NCBI GenBank assembly: GCA_002392945.1
Contig: DGHZ01000003.1
Coordinates: 1-5,086 of the forward strand
Length of the DNA stretch: 5,086 nt
Source: Caryophanales bacterium UBA3835
GTDB taxonomy: Bacteria; Bacillota_I; Bacilli_A; RFN20; CAG-826
Reading direction: 5' to 3'
Made by a program: the position numbers and the translations under genes. Positions 1 through 5,086 of this stretch are shown here, piece by piece. Under the pieces are notes generated by a model, which saw only the letters and a program-made list of their open reading frames with translations, was not told the origin of the DNA and did no database searches. Every line of letters begins with the position of its first letter. The first letter of the stretch is position 1.

Positions 1-69
1 GAGGACAAAGAAAAAGCAGCGAAGTGGGAACTTGCTGCTATTGAAAAAGGTAAAAAGTTTATAAAATAA
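1..69 (+). CDS. C-terminal end of an unidentified lysine-rich protein (partial)
   Basis: From base 1 the plus strand is open in frame 1 for 22 codons and ends at TAA (67-69). The visible residues begin EDKEKAAKWELAAIEKG and end in KKFIK, so the tail is charged, lysine-rich and probably helical. Nothing in it identifies a family. The tryptophan is TGG. The gene converges with ffh: its stop codon is only 2 bases from the ffh stop. That makes a real gene end more plausible than a chance open frame, but 22 codons is too little for certainty. The start and any domains lie outside the window. Confidence 0.5.
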   Translation, partial: EDKEKAAKWELAAIEKGKKFIK

Positions 70-73
70 ACTT
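55..73. terminator. Weak AT-rich inverted repeat spanning both convergent stop codons
   Basis: AAGTTTAT (55-62) is the exact reverse complement of ATAAACTT (66-73), with a 3-base AAA loop. The repeat contains the plus-strand stop (67-69) and most of the ffh stop (72-74). Read on the minus strand, the stem is followed by a T-rich run (TTTACCTTTTTC), as an intrinsic terminator for the operon would have. On the plus strand no T run follows. The stem has only one G-C pair and would be unstable, so a terminator role is a guess based mainly on position. Confidence 0.3.
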
Positions 74-1424
74 ATCTCATCCCGCCAAATCCAGGCGGCA
101 TTCCTGGTGGCATCCTGCCACTTTTTTTGTATTGTTCCATCTGTTTCATCATATCTTTCATTTGTTCGTATTTCTTTAAGACACGATTAACATCACTGAC
201 TTGCTTTCCACATCCATTAGCCACTCTAATTTTTCTAGAATATTGGAAGATTGATGGATTATGTCTTTCTTCATAAGTCATGGAATTTATAATAATTTCA
301 AAATTACGCATTTCTTTTTCTGCAATGGCTTGTTGTTCTGGAGAAATCTTTGGCATGCCTGGAATAAGTTTTAACAAGCCACCTAATGAACCAAGTTTTT
401 GAACTTGTCTCATTTGAGCAAGCATATCATCTAAGCCAAACTTGCCACTCATCATCTTATTAGCGGCTTTTTTAGCTTCTTTTTCATCCACTTCTTCTTG
501 TACTTTTTCTACAAGAGTCATGACGTCTCCCATGCCTAAAATACGATCTGCCATTCTATCAGCATGGAATATATCTAAATCAGATACTTTTTCGCCAACA
601 CCAGAGAACTTAATAGGCACTCCAGTCATATGTCTAATGCTTAATGCAGATCCGCCACGAGCATCACCATCTAATTTAGAAATAATAACGCCTGTTAATG
701 ACAATAAGTCATTAAATGCTTTAGCAACATTCACTGCATCTTGACCACTCATTGCATCAACAAGAAGTAAAATTTCATCTGGTTCCACTTCTTTTTTGAT
801 TTGATTAAGTTCTTCCATCAAGGCTTCATCAATAGCGATTCTACCAGCAGTATCAATAATTAAAACATCATAGTGGTCATTAAAGGCCATGGCTTTAGCT
901 TCTTTAGAAATTTGAACAGGAGATACATCAGTACCCTTCTTAAATAAAGGAACATCAATAGATTTGGCAATTTGCTCTAATTGATCTATAGCAGCAGGTC
1001 TATAAATATCACCTGCAGCCAACAAAACTTTTTTATGAAGTTTATTCTTCATTAAATAGGCAAGTTTGCCAGCGGTAGTTGTTTTACCACTACCTTGTAA
1101 GCCAACAAGCAAAATCACTGTTGGTTTATTGGCTTGATATTTAATTTCGTTTTCTCCGCCACCAAGAAGAGTCTCTAACTCATCATGAACAATCTTAGTA
1201 ATCATTTGGCTAGGATTTAACTTAGTATAAACCTCTTGGCCAATGGCTTTTTCTTTAACATTATTAATAAATTCTTTAACGACTTTGTAGTTTACATCTG
1301 CTTCTAAAAGAGCAACGCGAATTTCCTTCAACATTTCGTCCATATTGGACTCAGTTAAACGAGCTTGACCACGTAACTTTTTAAATATTCTAGATAGCTT
1401 TTCAGTTAGATTCTCAAACGCCAT
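72..1424 (-). CDS. ffh: Signal recognition particle protein Ffh (SRP54 GTPase)
   Basis: Ffh is the cytosolic GTPase of the signal recognition particle. It binds SRP RNA and hydrophobic signal sequences on ribosomes, then docks with FtsY at the membrane. The 450-residue protein is full length for the family. The N domain is about residues 1-95. The G domain follows, with P-loop GLQGSGKTT (108-116), DIYRPAA (139-145), G3 DTAGR (191-195), G4 SKLDG (249-253; the usual form is TKLDG) and GVGEK (275-279). The M domain begins near 300: its hydrophobic finger-loop region is about 335-360, and the RNA-binding segment is SRKIRVANGCGKQVSDVN (396-413), with GCG where GSG is usual. It ends in a Met/Pro/Gly-rich tail (438-450). 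The ATG start is supported by AAGGAG 7 bases upstream. The first 11 bases overlap the end of ylxM. The gene is last in the operon; no rpsP follows. Confidence 0.97.
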   Translation of the reverse strand: MAFENLTEKLSRIFKKLRGQARLTESNMDEMLKEIRVALLEADVNYKVVKEFINNVKEKAIGQEVYTKLNPSQMITKIVHDELETLLGGGENEIKYQANKPTVILLVGLQGSGKTTTAGKLAYLMKNKLHKKVLLAAGDIYRPAAIDQLEQIAKSIDVPLFKKGTDVSPVQISKEAKAMAFNDHYDVLIIDTAGRIAIDEALMEELNQIKKEVEPDEILLLVDAMSGQDAVNVAKAFNDLLSLTGVIISKLDGDARGGSALSIRHMTGVPIKFSGVGEKVSDLDIFHADRMADRILGMGDVMTLVEKVQEEVDEKEAKKAANKMMSGKFGLDDMLAQMRQVQKLGSLGGLLKLIPGMPKISPEQQAIAEKEMRNFEIIINSMTYEERHNPSIFQYSRKIRVANGCGKQVSDVNRVLKKYEQMKDMMKQMEQYKKSGRMPPGMPPGFGGMR

Positions 1425-1749
1425 AATCTAACTCCTTTTCTAATTCTTCAATTTCTTTAAATTCGGTATTATTGAGGCACTTTTCTTTAAGTTTTGACGA
1501 TAATTTAAGTAATCTATCACTTTTTTCTAATACGTGTATTTTAGTCTCACATTCATCTAATTTTTGGCAAGATTTTTTTATAGCATCTTCAACCGCTGCT
1601 CTAGATATTTCTCTAGATTCTGCAATCTCGCTTAAAGACAGGTCAGCTAAAAAATAATCTCCAAATACTTCTAACTGTTTGTGGGTTAGAAAGTCTTTAT
1701 AGATATTATAGAGTTTAACGTAGCGAACTGTTTGCTCAATCTTCTCCAT
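1414..1749 (-). CDS. ylxM: YlxM (UPF0122), SRP-operon helix-turn-helix protein
   Basis: This 111-residue protein matches the YlxM/UPF0122 family of small sigma-70 region 4-like helix-turn-helix proteins, which lie directly upstream of ffh in many Gram-positive bacteria. The diagnostic segment is roughly residues 37-60: LSLSEIAESREISRAAVEDA followed by IKKS, with the conserved pattern SLxEIA...ISRxAVxDxIK. An upstream part, LYNIYKDFLTHKQLEVFGDYF (13-33), matches the family pattern of LxxxYxxLLTxKQ. The C-terminal part (61-108) is charged, helical and possibly coiled-coil. Family members have been linked to the SRP pathway, but the molecular role is not well defined; some have been reported to bind Ffh or modulate SRP function. 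AGGAG lies 6 bases before the ATG. The gene overlaps ftsY by 14 bases and ffh by 11, and stops at TGA. Confidence 0.9.
   Translation of the reverse strand: MEKIEQTVRYVKLYNIYKDFLTHKQLEVFGDYFLADLSLSEIAESREISRAAVEDAIKKSCQKLDECETKIHVLEKSDRLLKLSSKLKEKCLNNTEFKEIEELEKELDYGV
1432..1437 (-). promoter_or_regulatory. Shine-Dalgarno site of ffh, inside ylxM
   Basis: The minus strand reads AAGGAG here, 7 bases before the ffh ATG (1422-1424). The same bases encode part of the Glu-Lys-Glu near the end of YlxM. The site fixes the ffh start and suggests that ffh translation is coupled to ylxM translation. Confidence 0.85.
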
Positions 1750-2722
1750 TTTTATCTCCTACACATAACCCATAAATATAGTTTTCGAGATCAAATTCTT
1801 TTAAATCTGTCATCTTTTCTCCTAAACCGATAAAGCGAACTGGAACACCAAGTTCTTCTCTAATAGCTAAAATTATTCCACCTTTAGAAGTTCCATCCAT
1901 TTTTGTGATAACAACACCAGTTAAGTCGGTAACTTCAGCAAACGCTTTAGCTTGCACTACCCCATTTTGACCTGTAGTCGCGTCAATAATTAAGAAAGTT
2001 TCATGAGGTGCACCTGGAATGCATTTGTTAATAACACGTTTTAATTTAGATAATTCATCCATCAAATATTGTTTATTATGTAATCTTCCAGAAACGTCAA
2101 CAATAACTAAATCAATATTGTTTTTCTTAGCTTTGCTAAGTCCATCATAAGCAACTGAACTTGGATCAGAGTTATATGGTCCAGTAACCACTTCAATATT
2201 TAATCTATTACCCCAAATTTGTAATTGTTCACTTGCTCCCGCTCTAAAGGTATCAGCAGCAACTAATAAAATAGACTTGCCTTGTTCTATATATCGATTA
2301 GCAAGTTTAGCAATTGTGGTAGTTTTACCAACTCCATTAACACCGACAACAAGTAACACAGTCGGTCCATTTTCTACAAAGCGAATATCAGTTAACGATT
2401 CACCTTTAGCCATATAGCCACTAAATAAATGATCGATTAATAATTCATTTAACTCATCAGCGTCATATATCTTTTTTTCACGACTTTCTTGAAGAAGTTC
2501 ATCAATAACTTTCAAAGTTAAATTAACGCCTACGTCGCTTTCGATTAAGATTTCTTCAAGTTCCTCAAAATATTCTTGATTTACTTTCTTATATTTTTTG
2601 CTTAATTCATTAAGTCTATTGGAAAAATTCTGACGTGATTTACTCATTCCTTCAGAATAAGAATCAACGTTAGTGTCTTTCTTTTTAGAAAACTTATCTT
2701 TTAAAAAAGATAATAATCCCAT
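1736..2722 (-). CDS. ftsY: Signal recognition particle receptor FtsY
   Basis: FtsY is the membrane-associated SRP receptor GTPase. It pairs with Ffh so that both GTPases activate each other and release the ribosome-nascent chain to the translocon. The 328-residue protein is the compact Gram-positive form without a long acidic A domain. It starts with a short amphipathic, basic segment, MGLLSFLKDKFSKKK, suited to lipid contact. The N domain is about 30-115. The G domain has P-loop GVNGVGKTT (127-135), DTFRAGA (157-163; usually DTFRAAA), G3 DVSGR (209-213; usually DTAGR), DATTGQ (247-252), G4 TKMDG (273-277) followed by TSKGG, and GLGEK (299-303). The DTFRA form and the RLHNK after G3 separate it from Ffh. 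Its ATG overlaps the rnc stop as TAATG, with AAGGAG 6 bases upstream. It ends at TGA; read-through as Trp would add only 8 residues. Confidence 0.96.
   Translation of the reverse strand: MGLLSFLKDKFSKKKDTNVDSYSEGMSKSRQNFSNRLNELSKKYKKVNQEYFEELEEILIESDVGVNLTLKVIDELLQESREKKIYDADELNELLIDHLFSGYMAKGESLTDIRFVENGPTVLLVVGVNGVGKTTTIAKLANRYIEQGKSILLVAADTFRAGASEQLQIWGNRLNIEVVTGPYNSDPSSVAYDGLSKAKKNNIDLVIVDVSGRLHNKQYLMDELSKLKRVINKCIPGAPHETFLIIDATTGQNGVVQAKAFAEVTDLTGVVITKMDGTSKGGIILAIREELGVPVRFIGLGEKMTDLKEFDLENYIYGLCVGDKNGED
1756..1760 (-). promoter_or_regulatory. Shine-Dalgarno site of ylxM, inside ftsY
   Basis: AGGAG on the minus strand lies 6 bases before the ylxM ATG (1747-1749), within the last codons of ftsY. 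It supports this start even though it means a 14-base overlap with ftsY. Confidence 0.8.
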
Positions 2723-3402
2723 TATAAACTCCTTTTGCTTAAGGCATCTTTCGCAGCAGCTTCTTCTGCAGCCTTTTTAGATTTTCCTTGCCCTTTACCT
2801 AAAATTATTCCGTTAAACACTACTTGGGAAACAAACGTCCTATCATGTGGTGGGCCAAATTCATCAATTAATTCATATCTAACCGCTTCGCGATATTCTG
2901 ATTGAATCTCTTCTTGTAATCTCGTTTTAGCATCAATAATGTCGTCAATATTAGTTTGTTTAACATCTTCATAAAGGATTTTTTCAATGACTTTGTAAGC
3001 GACATCAATTCCCTGATCTAAATAAATCGCACCTACAAAAGCTTCAAAAACATCTTCTAAGATTTTGTCGCTTTTTGCTAATTGATCTCTACTAATAGAG
3101 TGGCCAATACGAATTAATTCGTATAAGTTATATTTTCTAGAATAATTAGCTAAAGATTTAGAACACACTAAATAAGATCTAAGTTTAGACATATATCCTT
3201 GATCCATCTCTGGGTGTAATTTGTAAATTAAATCAGCAGAAACAAAACCGATCACTGAATCACCGACAAACTCTAATCTTTCATAGTCTTGATGTTTAGT
3301 GTTCAAATCTGAATTACAAGAAGGGTGAGTTAAAGCAAGTTCGTAATAAGCGATATCACGAGGATTAATTTCTAAGGAACTTAATAATTCTAATAATTCC
3401 AT
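2722..3402 (-). CDS. rnc: Ribonuclease III
   Basis: RNase III cuts double-stranded RNA, including rRNA precursors and, in B. subtilis, the SRP RNA precursor. At 226 residues it has the usual bacterial length. The nuclease domain (about 1-150) carries the signature ERLEFVGDS (41-49). By alignment from memory with the E. coli enzyme, E44, D48, D117 and E120 are the metal ligands, the last two within ILEDVFEAFVGAIYLD (114-129). The glutamate equivalent to E. coli E65 is Gln here (Q68 in MDQGYMS). The double-stranded RNA-binding domain (about 155-224) starts with DAKTRLQEEIQ and ends with GKGQGKSKKAAEEAAAKDAL (202-221). The ATG overlaps the plsX stop as TAATG, and a TAA lies in frame just upstream, so no earlier start is possible. 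It sits next to ftsY with no smc in between. Confidence 0.96.
   Translation of the reverse strand: MELLELLSSLEINPRDIAYYELALTHPSCNSDLNTKHQDYERLEFVGDSVIGFVSADLIYKLHPEMDQGYMSKLRSYLVCSKSLANYSRKYNLYELIRIGHSISRDQLAKSDKILEDVFEAFVGAIYLDQGIDVAYKVIEKILYEDVKQTNIDDIIDAKTRLQEEIQSEYREAVRYELIDEFGPPHDRTFVSQVVFNGIILGKGQGKSKKAAEEAAAKDALSKRSL
2729..2734 (-). promoter_or_regulatory. Shine-Dalgarno site of ftsY, inside rnc
   Basis: AAGGAG on the minus strand (within AAAAGGAG) lies 6 bases before the ftsY ATG (2720-2722) and overlaps the last sense codons of rnc. Together with the TAATG stop-start overlap it indicates translational coupling. Confidence 0.85.
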
Positions 3403-4373
3403 TATTCTTTAATTCCCTCCTTAATCTTTTCAATAATATTTTCTTGTACGAGTTTATAAGCGACATTAATTGCGCATTCAAAAGCGTAGCTATCAGAACT
3501 ACCGTGGGCCTTTACAACAACTCCATTAATTCCAAGTAACATTGCTCCACCAGTGGACTTATAGTCCATAGTCTCTGACATCTCTTTAATCCCTTTTCTA
3601 ACAAATAGATACCCAAGTTTAGAGAATAAATTACGTTTAAAGGCGGATTTGATCATATTAGACATCATTTTTGCCATACCTTCACTACTCTTTAAGAAGG
3701 TGTTTCCAGTAAAGCCATCACAAACTACGACATCACATTCTCCGCTTAAGGCATTTCTAGCTTCAATGTTACCTTTGAAATAGGGTTTATCTTTAAGTAA
3801 TTTATAAGCTAATTTCCCACTTGGAGAACCTTTGCCTTCTTCAGTACCGTTGCTTAATAAGCAAACAGATGGATTTTCCACTCCTAAAATATATTTAGAA
3901 TATAAAGAACCAATGACAGCAAATTGGGCTAATTCCTCAGGAGAATTTTCATTACTTGCTCCAATATCAAGAATAACGACTTTCTTACCTTTAATCTTAG
4001 TTGGGAAAGGAGCAATAAATGCTGCTCTATGAACTCCTTCAATAGTTTTAAGAATTAAAGTTGATAAAGATAAGAATCCACCAGTAGATCCAGCAGAGAC
4101 CATAGCGTCAATTTTGCCTTCTTTAGCGTATTGACACATTTTATAAATAGAGGACTCTTTCATTCTCATAGCCTCAAGAGGTCCAGCTTCCATAGGAACA
4201 ATATCAGGAGCGTGAACTACTTCACATACACCTTTAAGTTCTACCAAGTCTTTTTCATTACCGAAGGCAATAAACTCAACGTCCTTATTCTTTTCTTTGA
4301 AGTTTTTAATGGCAGGAACAATAACGGCATAACCGTTATCTCCACCAGTACAATCAATACCAATTCTAATCAT
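3402..4373 (-). CDS. plsX: Phosphate acyltransferase PlsX
   Basis: PlsX is a peripheral membrane enzyme that interconverts acyl-ACP and acyl-phosphate; PlsY then uses acyl-phosphate to acylate glycerol-3-phosphate. The 323-residue protein is near the usual length. Family landmarks are DCTGGD (7-12; usually DAMGGD), PLEAMRMKESS (65-75), VSAGSTG (92-98; usually SAGNTG), LDIGAS (135-140; usually LDVGAN), PEELAQFAVIGSLY (145-158), EEGKG (178-182), CDGFTGN (218-224) and LLGINGVVVKAHGSS (279-293). The fold signatures are clear, but several glycine-rich motifs differ from the common form. The ATG has a modest AAGG site 7 bases upstream. The stop overlaps the rnc start by one base. Neither fapR nor fabD/fabG/acpP adjoins it, so the acyl donor genes must lie elsewhere or be absent. 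If fatty acids are taken up, PlsX could run in the acyl-phosphate to acyl-ACP direction; that is inference. Confidence 0.95.
   Translation of the reverse strand: MIRIGIDCTGGDNGYAVIVPAIKNFKEKNKDVEFIAFGNEKDLVELKGVCEVVHAPDIVPMEAGPLEAMRMKESSIYKMCQYAKEGKIDAMVSAGSTGGFLSLSTLILKTIEGVHRAAFIAPFPTKIKGKKVVILDIGASNENSPEELAQFAVIGSLYSKYILGVENPSVCLLSNGTEEGKGSPSGKLAYKLLKDKPYFKGNIEARNALSGECDVVVCDGFTGNTFLKSSEGMAKMMSNMIKSAFKRNLFSKLGYLFVRKGIKEMSETMDYKSTGGAMLLGINGVVVKAHGSSDSYAFECAINVAYKLVQENIIEKIKEGIKE
3416..3422 (-). promoter_or_regulatory. Strong but distant Shine-Dalgarno site of rnc
   Basis: AAGGAGG on the minus strand is the strongest ribosome-binding match in the window, but it lies 13 bases before the rnc ATG, longer than the usual 5-9. 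It falls in the last codons of plsX. An in-frame TAA between the site and the ATG excludes an earlier start. Ribosomes ending plsX at TAATG could be held here and restart on rnc. Confidence 0.6.
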
Positions 4374-4394
4374 AATAATTCCTTATTCTTCTTC

Positions 4395-4409
4395 TAAATT
4401 AAAAATTTA
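4395..4409. repeat. AT-only palindrome in the recG-plsX gap
   Basis: TAAATT (4395-4400) and AATTTA (4404-4409) form a perfect 6-base inverted repeat around AAA. It lies in the 54-base recG-plsX gap, about 20 bases upstream of the plsX ATG. It has no G-C pairs and does not resemble the FapR operator as I recall it. A regulatory role cannot be argued beyond position, and chance is likely in such AT-rich DNA. Nothing else is recognisable in the gap apart from the plsX ribosome-binding site (AAGG, 4381-4384). Confidence 0.25.
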
Positions 4410-4427
4410 TAATCACAATAATATGTA

Positions 4428-5086
4428 TTATACCTTAATTATAGGATTATATTCTATACTCTTTGAACAATGAGTTAATAAGTAACGATATTCTTCGTTA
4501 TTTTTATTAGTGATTATTTTTCTAGCGTCATCTCTTGCGACCACAAAGATTTTAATATCATCAATCATATTTAAATATCTAAAATCAGGAATGCCAGATT
4601 GCTTAATTCCTACTAACTCGCCTGGACCGCGTAATGCTAAATCTTTTTCTGCGATTTCAAAACCGTCATTACTAGTTGTTAATATCTGTAATTTCTCTTT
4701 ATCTTGTAAATCATCAATAGCCAATAAACATATAGATTTTGATCCATCTCGACCAATTCTTCCTCTTAATTGATGTAAGGACGCTAGCCCAAAATTATTT
4801 GCGTCATAAATAACCATTACAGTCGCACTTTTAACATCAATTCCTACTTCAATAACCTGAGTGGAAACTAAGATATCTATATTGCCATTAGAGAACTTAT
4901 TTAAAACATCTTCTTTCTCGTTTTGCTTCATTTTTCCATGCAAAAGTCCTACTTTTTCCTTATAACGTAGCAAATATCGAGCAAATAACTTCTCTACTGA
5001 GTACTTATCATTTTCACTAAATTCGATTAAAGGAGCGACAATATAAACCTTTTGATTTTTAGCTAATGCTTTATCAATAACTTCAT
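4428..5086 (-). CDS. recG: ATP-dependent DNA helicase RecG, C-terminal part (5' end outside window)
   Basis: RecG is a double-stranded DNA translocase that regresses stalled replication forks and processes branched recombination intermediates. The frame is open through the right edge, giving 218 residues plus the stop; a TTG at 4971-4973 is an internal Leu codon, not the start. Visible parts of the second RecA-like helicase domain, in fragment numbering, are YIVAPLIE (14-21), GLLHGKMK (46-53), motif V ILVSTQVIEVGIDV (71-84) and motif VI LHQLRGRIGR (103-112). Next comes the RecG-specific GFEIAEKDLALRGPGE (141-156) with GIKQSG (159-164), which matches the translocation (TRG) motif and excludes other superfamily 2 helicases such as Mfd or UvrB. 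The wedge domain and helicase motifs I-III lie outside the window. It is the first visible gene of the operon and 54 bases upstream of plsX. Confidence 0.95.
   Translation of the reverse strand, partial: EVIDKALAKNQKVYIVAPLIEFSENDKYSVEKLFARYLLRYKEKVGLLHGKMKQNEKEDVLNKFSNGNIDILVSTQVIEVGIDVKSATVMVIYDANNFGLASLHQLRGRIGRDGSKSICLLAIDDLQDKEKLQILTTSNDGFEIAEKDLALRGPGELVGIKQSGIPDFRYLNMIDDIKIFVVARDDARKIITNKNNEEYRYLLTHCSKSIEYNPIIKV
4438..4467 (-). promoter_or_regulatory. Candidate sigma-A-type promoter for plsX and downstream genes
   Basis: On the minus strand TTCAAA (4462-4467, 4 of 6 matches to TTGACA) is followed after 18 bases by a perfect TATAAT (4438-4443), both inside the 3' end of recG. Two more TATAAT hexamers lie at 4446-4451 and 4427-4432, the latter covering part of the recG stop. 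Transcription would start near 4431 and give a leader of about 57 bases before the plsX ATG. In DNA this AT-rich such matches occur by chance, so the call is tentative. Confidence 0.25.

Noticed and set aside
75..113. Met/Pro/Gly repeat at the Ffh C-terminus as a novel feature
   Set aside because: Methionine- and glycine-rich tails are common at the end of bacterial Ffh M domains, so this is ordinary.
442..744. 100-codon open frame on the plus strand opposite ffh
   Set aside because: It is antisense to the conserved G and M domain codons of ffh, resembles no known family, and is a typical opposite-strand shadow of a real gene.
4131..4397. Plus-strand open frame opposite the start of plsX and the recG-plsX gap
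   Set aside because: Low-complexity His/Asn/Phe-rich translation, opposite strongly conserved plsX motifs, with no sign of a ribosome-binding site.
4374..4427. FapR operator or riboswitch in front of plsX
   Set aside because: The gap is only 54 bases, almost all A and T, has no match to the FapR site that I recognise and no room for a known riboswitch fold.
4510..4773. Plus-strand open frame opposite recG
   Set aside because: Antisense to the conserved RecG translocation motif region; explained entirely by recG codons.
4971..4973. TTG as the start of a short independent helicase-like gene
   Set aside because: The frame continues upstream to the window edge with RecG-like sequence (VYIVAPLIE), so the TTG is an internal Leu codon in a truncated view of recG.

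Overview
This is an AT-rich window with a tightly packed bacterial housekeeping operon that reads almost entirely on the minus strand. In transcription order (from high to low coordinates) the genes are recG (3' part only), plsX, rnc, ftsY, ylxM and ffh. A 69-base tail of an unidentified plus-strand gene converges on ffh at the left edge. The gene order and protein sequences point to a low-GC Gram-positive lineage (Bacillota, or a reduced Mollicutes/Erysipelotrichia/RF39-like relative). YlxM next to Ffh, FtsY without a long acidic domain, and the recG-plsX-rnc-ftsY-ylxM-ffh order all fit. The two tryptophan codons seen are both TGG, and TGA sits at the expected ends of ftsY and ylxM, so the standard bacterial code (table 11) is more likely than the mycoplasma code.

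Layout: 1-69 (+) is the C-terminus of an unknown lysine-rich protein. Its stop codon lies 2 bases from the ffh stop codon, and both stops sit in a small AT-rich inverted repeat. 72-1424 (-) is ffh; 1414-1749 (-) ylxM; 1736-2722 (-) ftsY; 2722-3402 (-) rnc; 3402-4373 (-) plsX. 4374-4427 is the only real intergenic gap in the operon. 4428-5086 (-) is the recG C-terminal part, which runs off the right edge. From plsX to ffh every junction overlaps (1, 1, 14 and 11 bases), and each downstream gene has a Shine-Dalgarno sequence inside the end of the gene before it. This suggests one translationally coupled transcript.

How the genes work together: ffh, ftsY and ylxM encode the protein side of the signal recognition particle (SRP) pathway, which delivers nascent membrane proteins to the translocon. 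RNase III (rnc) processes structured RNAs; in Bacillus subtilis these include the SRP RNA. PlsX feeds acyl-phosphate into membrane phospholipid synthesis. RecG remodels stalled replication forks. The cluster resembles the Bacillus recG-fapR-plsX-fabD-fabG-acpP-rnc-smc-ftsY-ylxM-ffh-rpsP region with fapR, fabD, fabG, acpP, smc and rpsP missing from this locus.

I see no mobile element, CRISPR array, tRNA, rRNA or riboswitch, and no convincing undescribed system. The points most worth a second look are the compression of the locus, a non-canonical G3 motif in FtsY, and departures from the usual glycine-rich motifs of PlsX.
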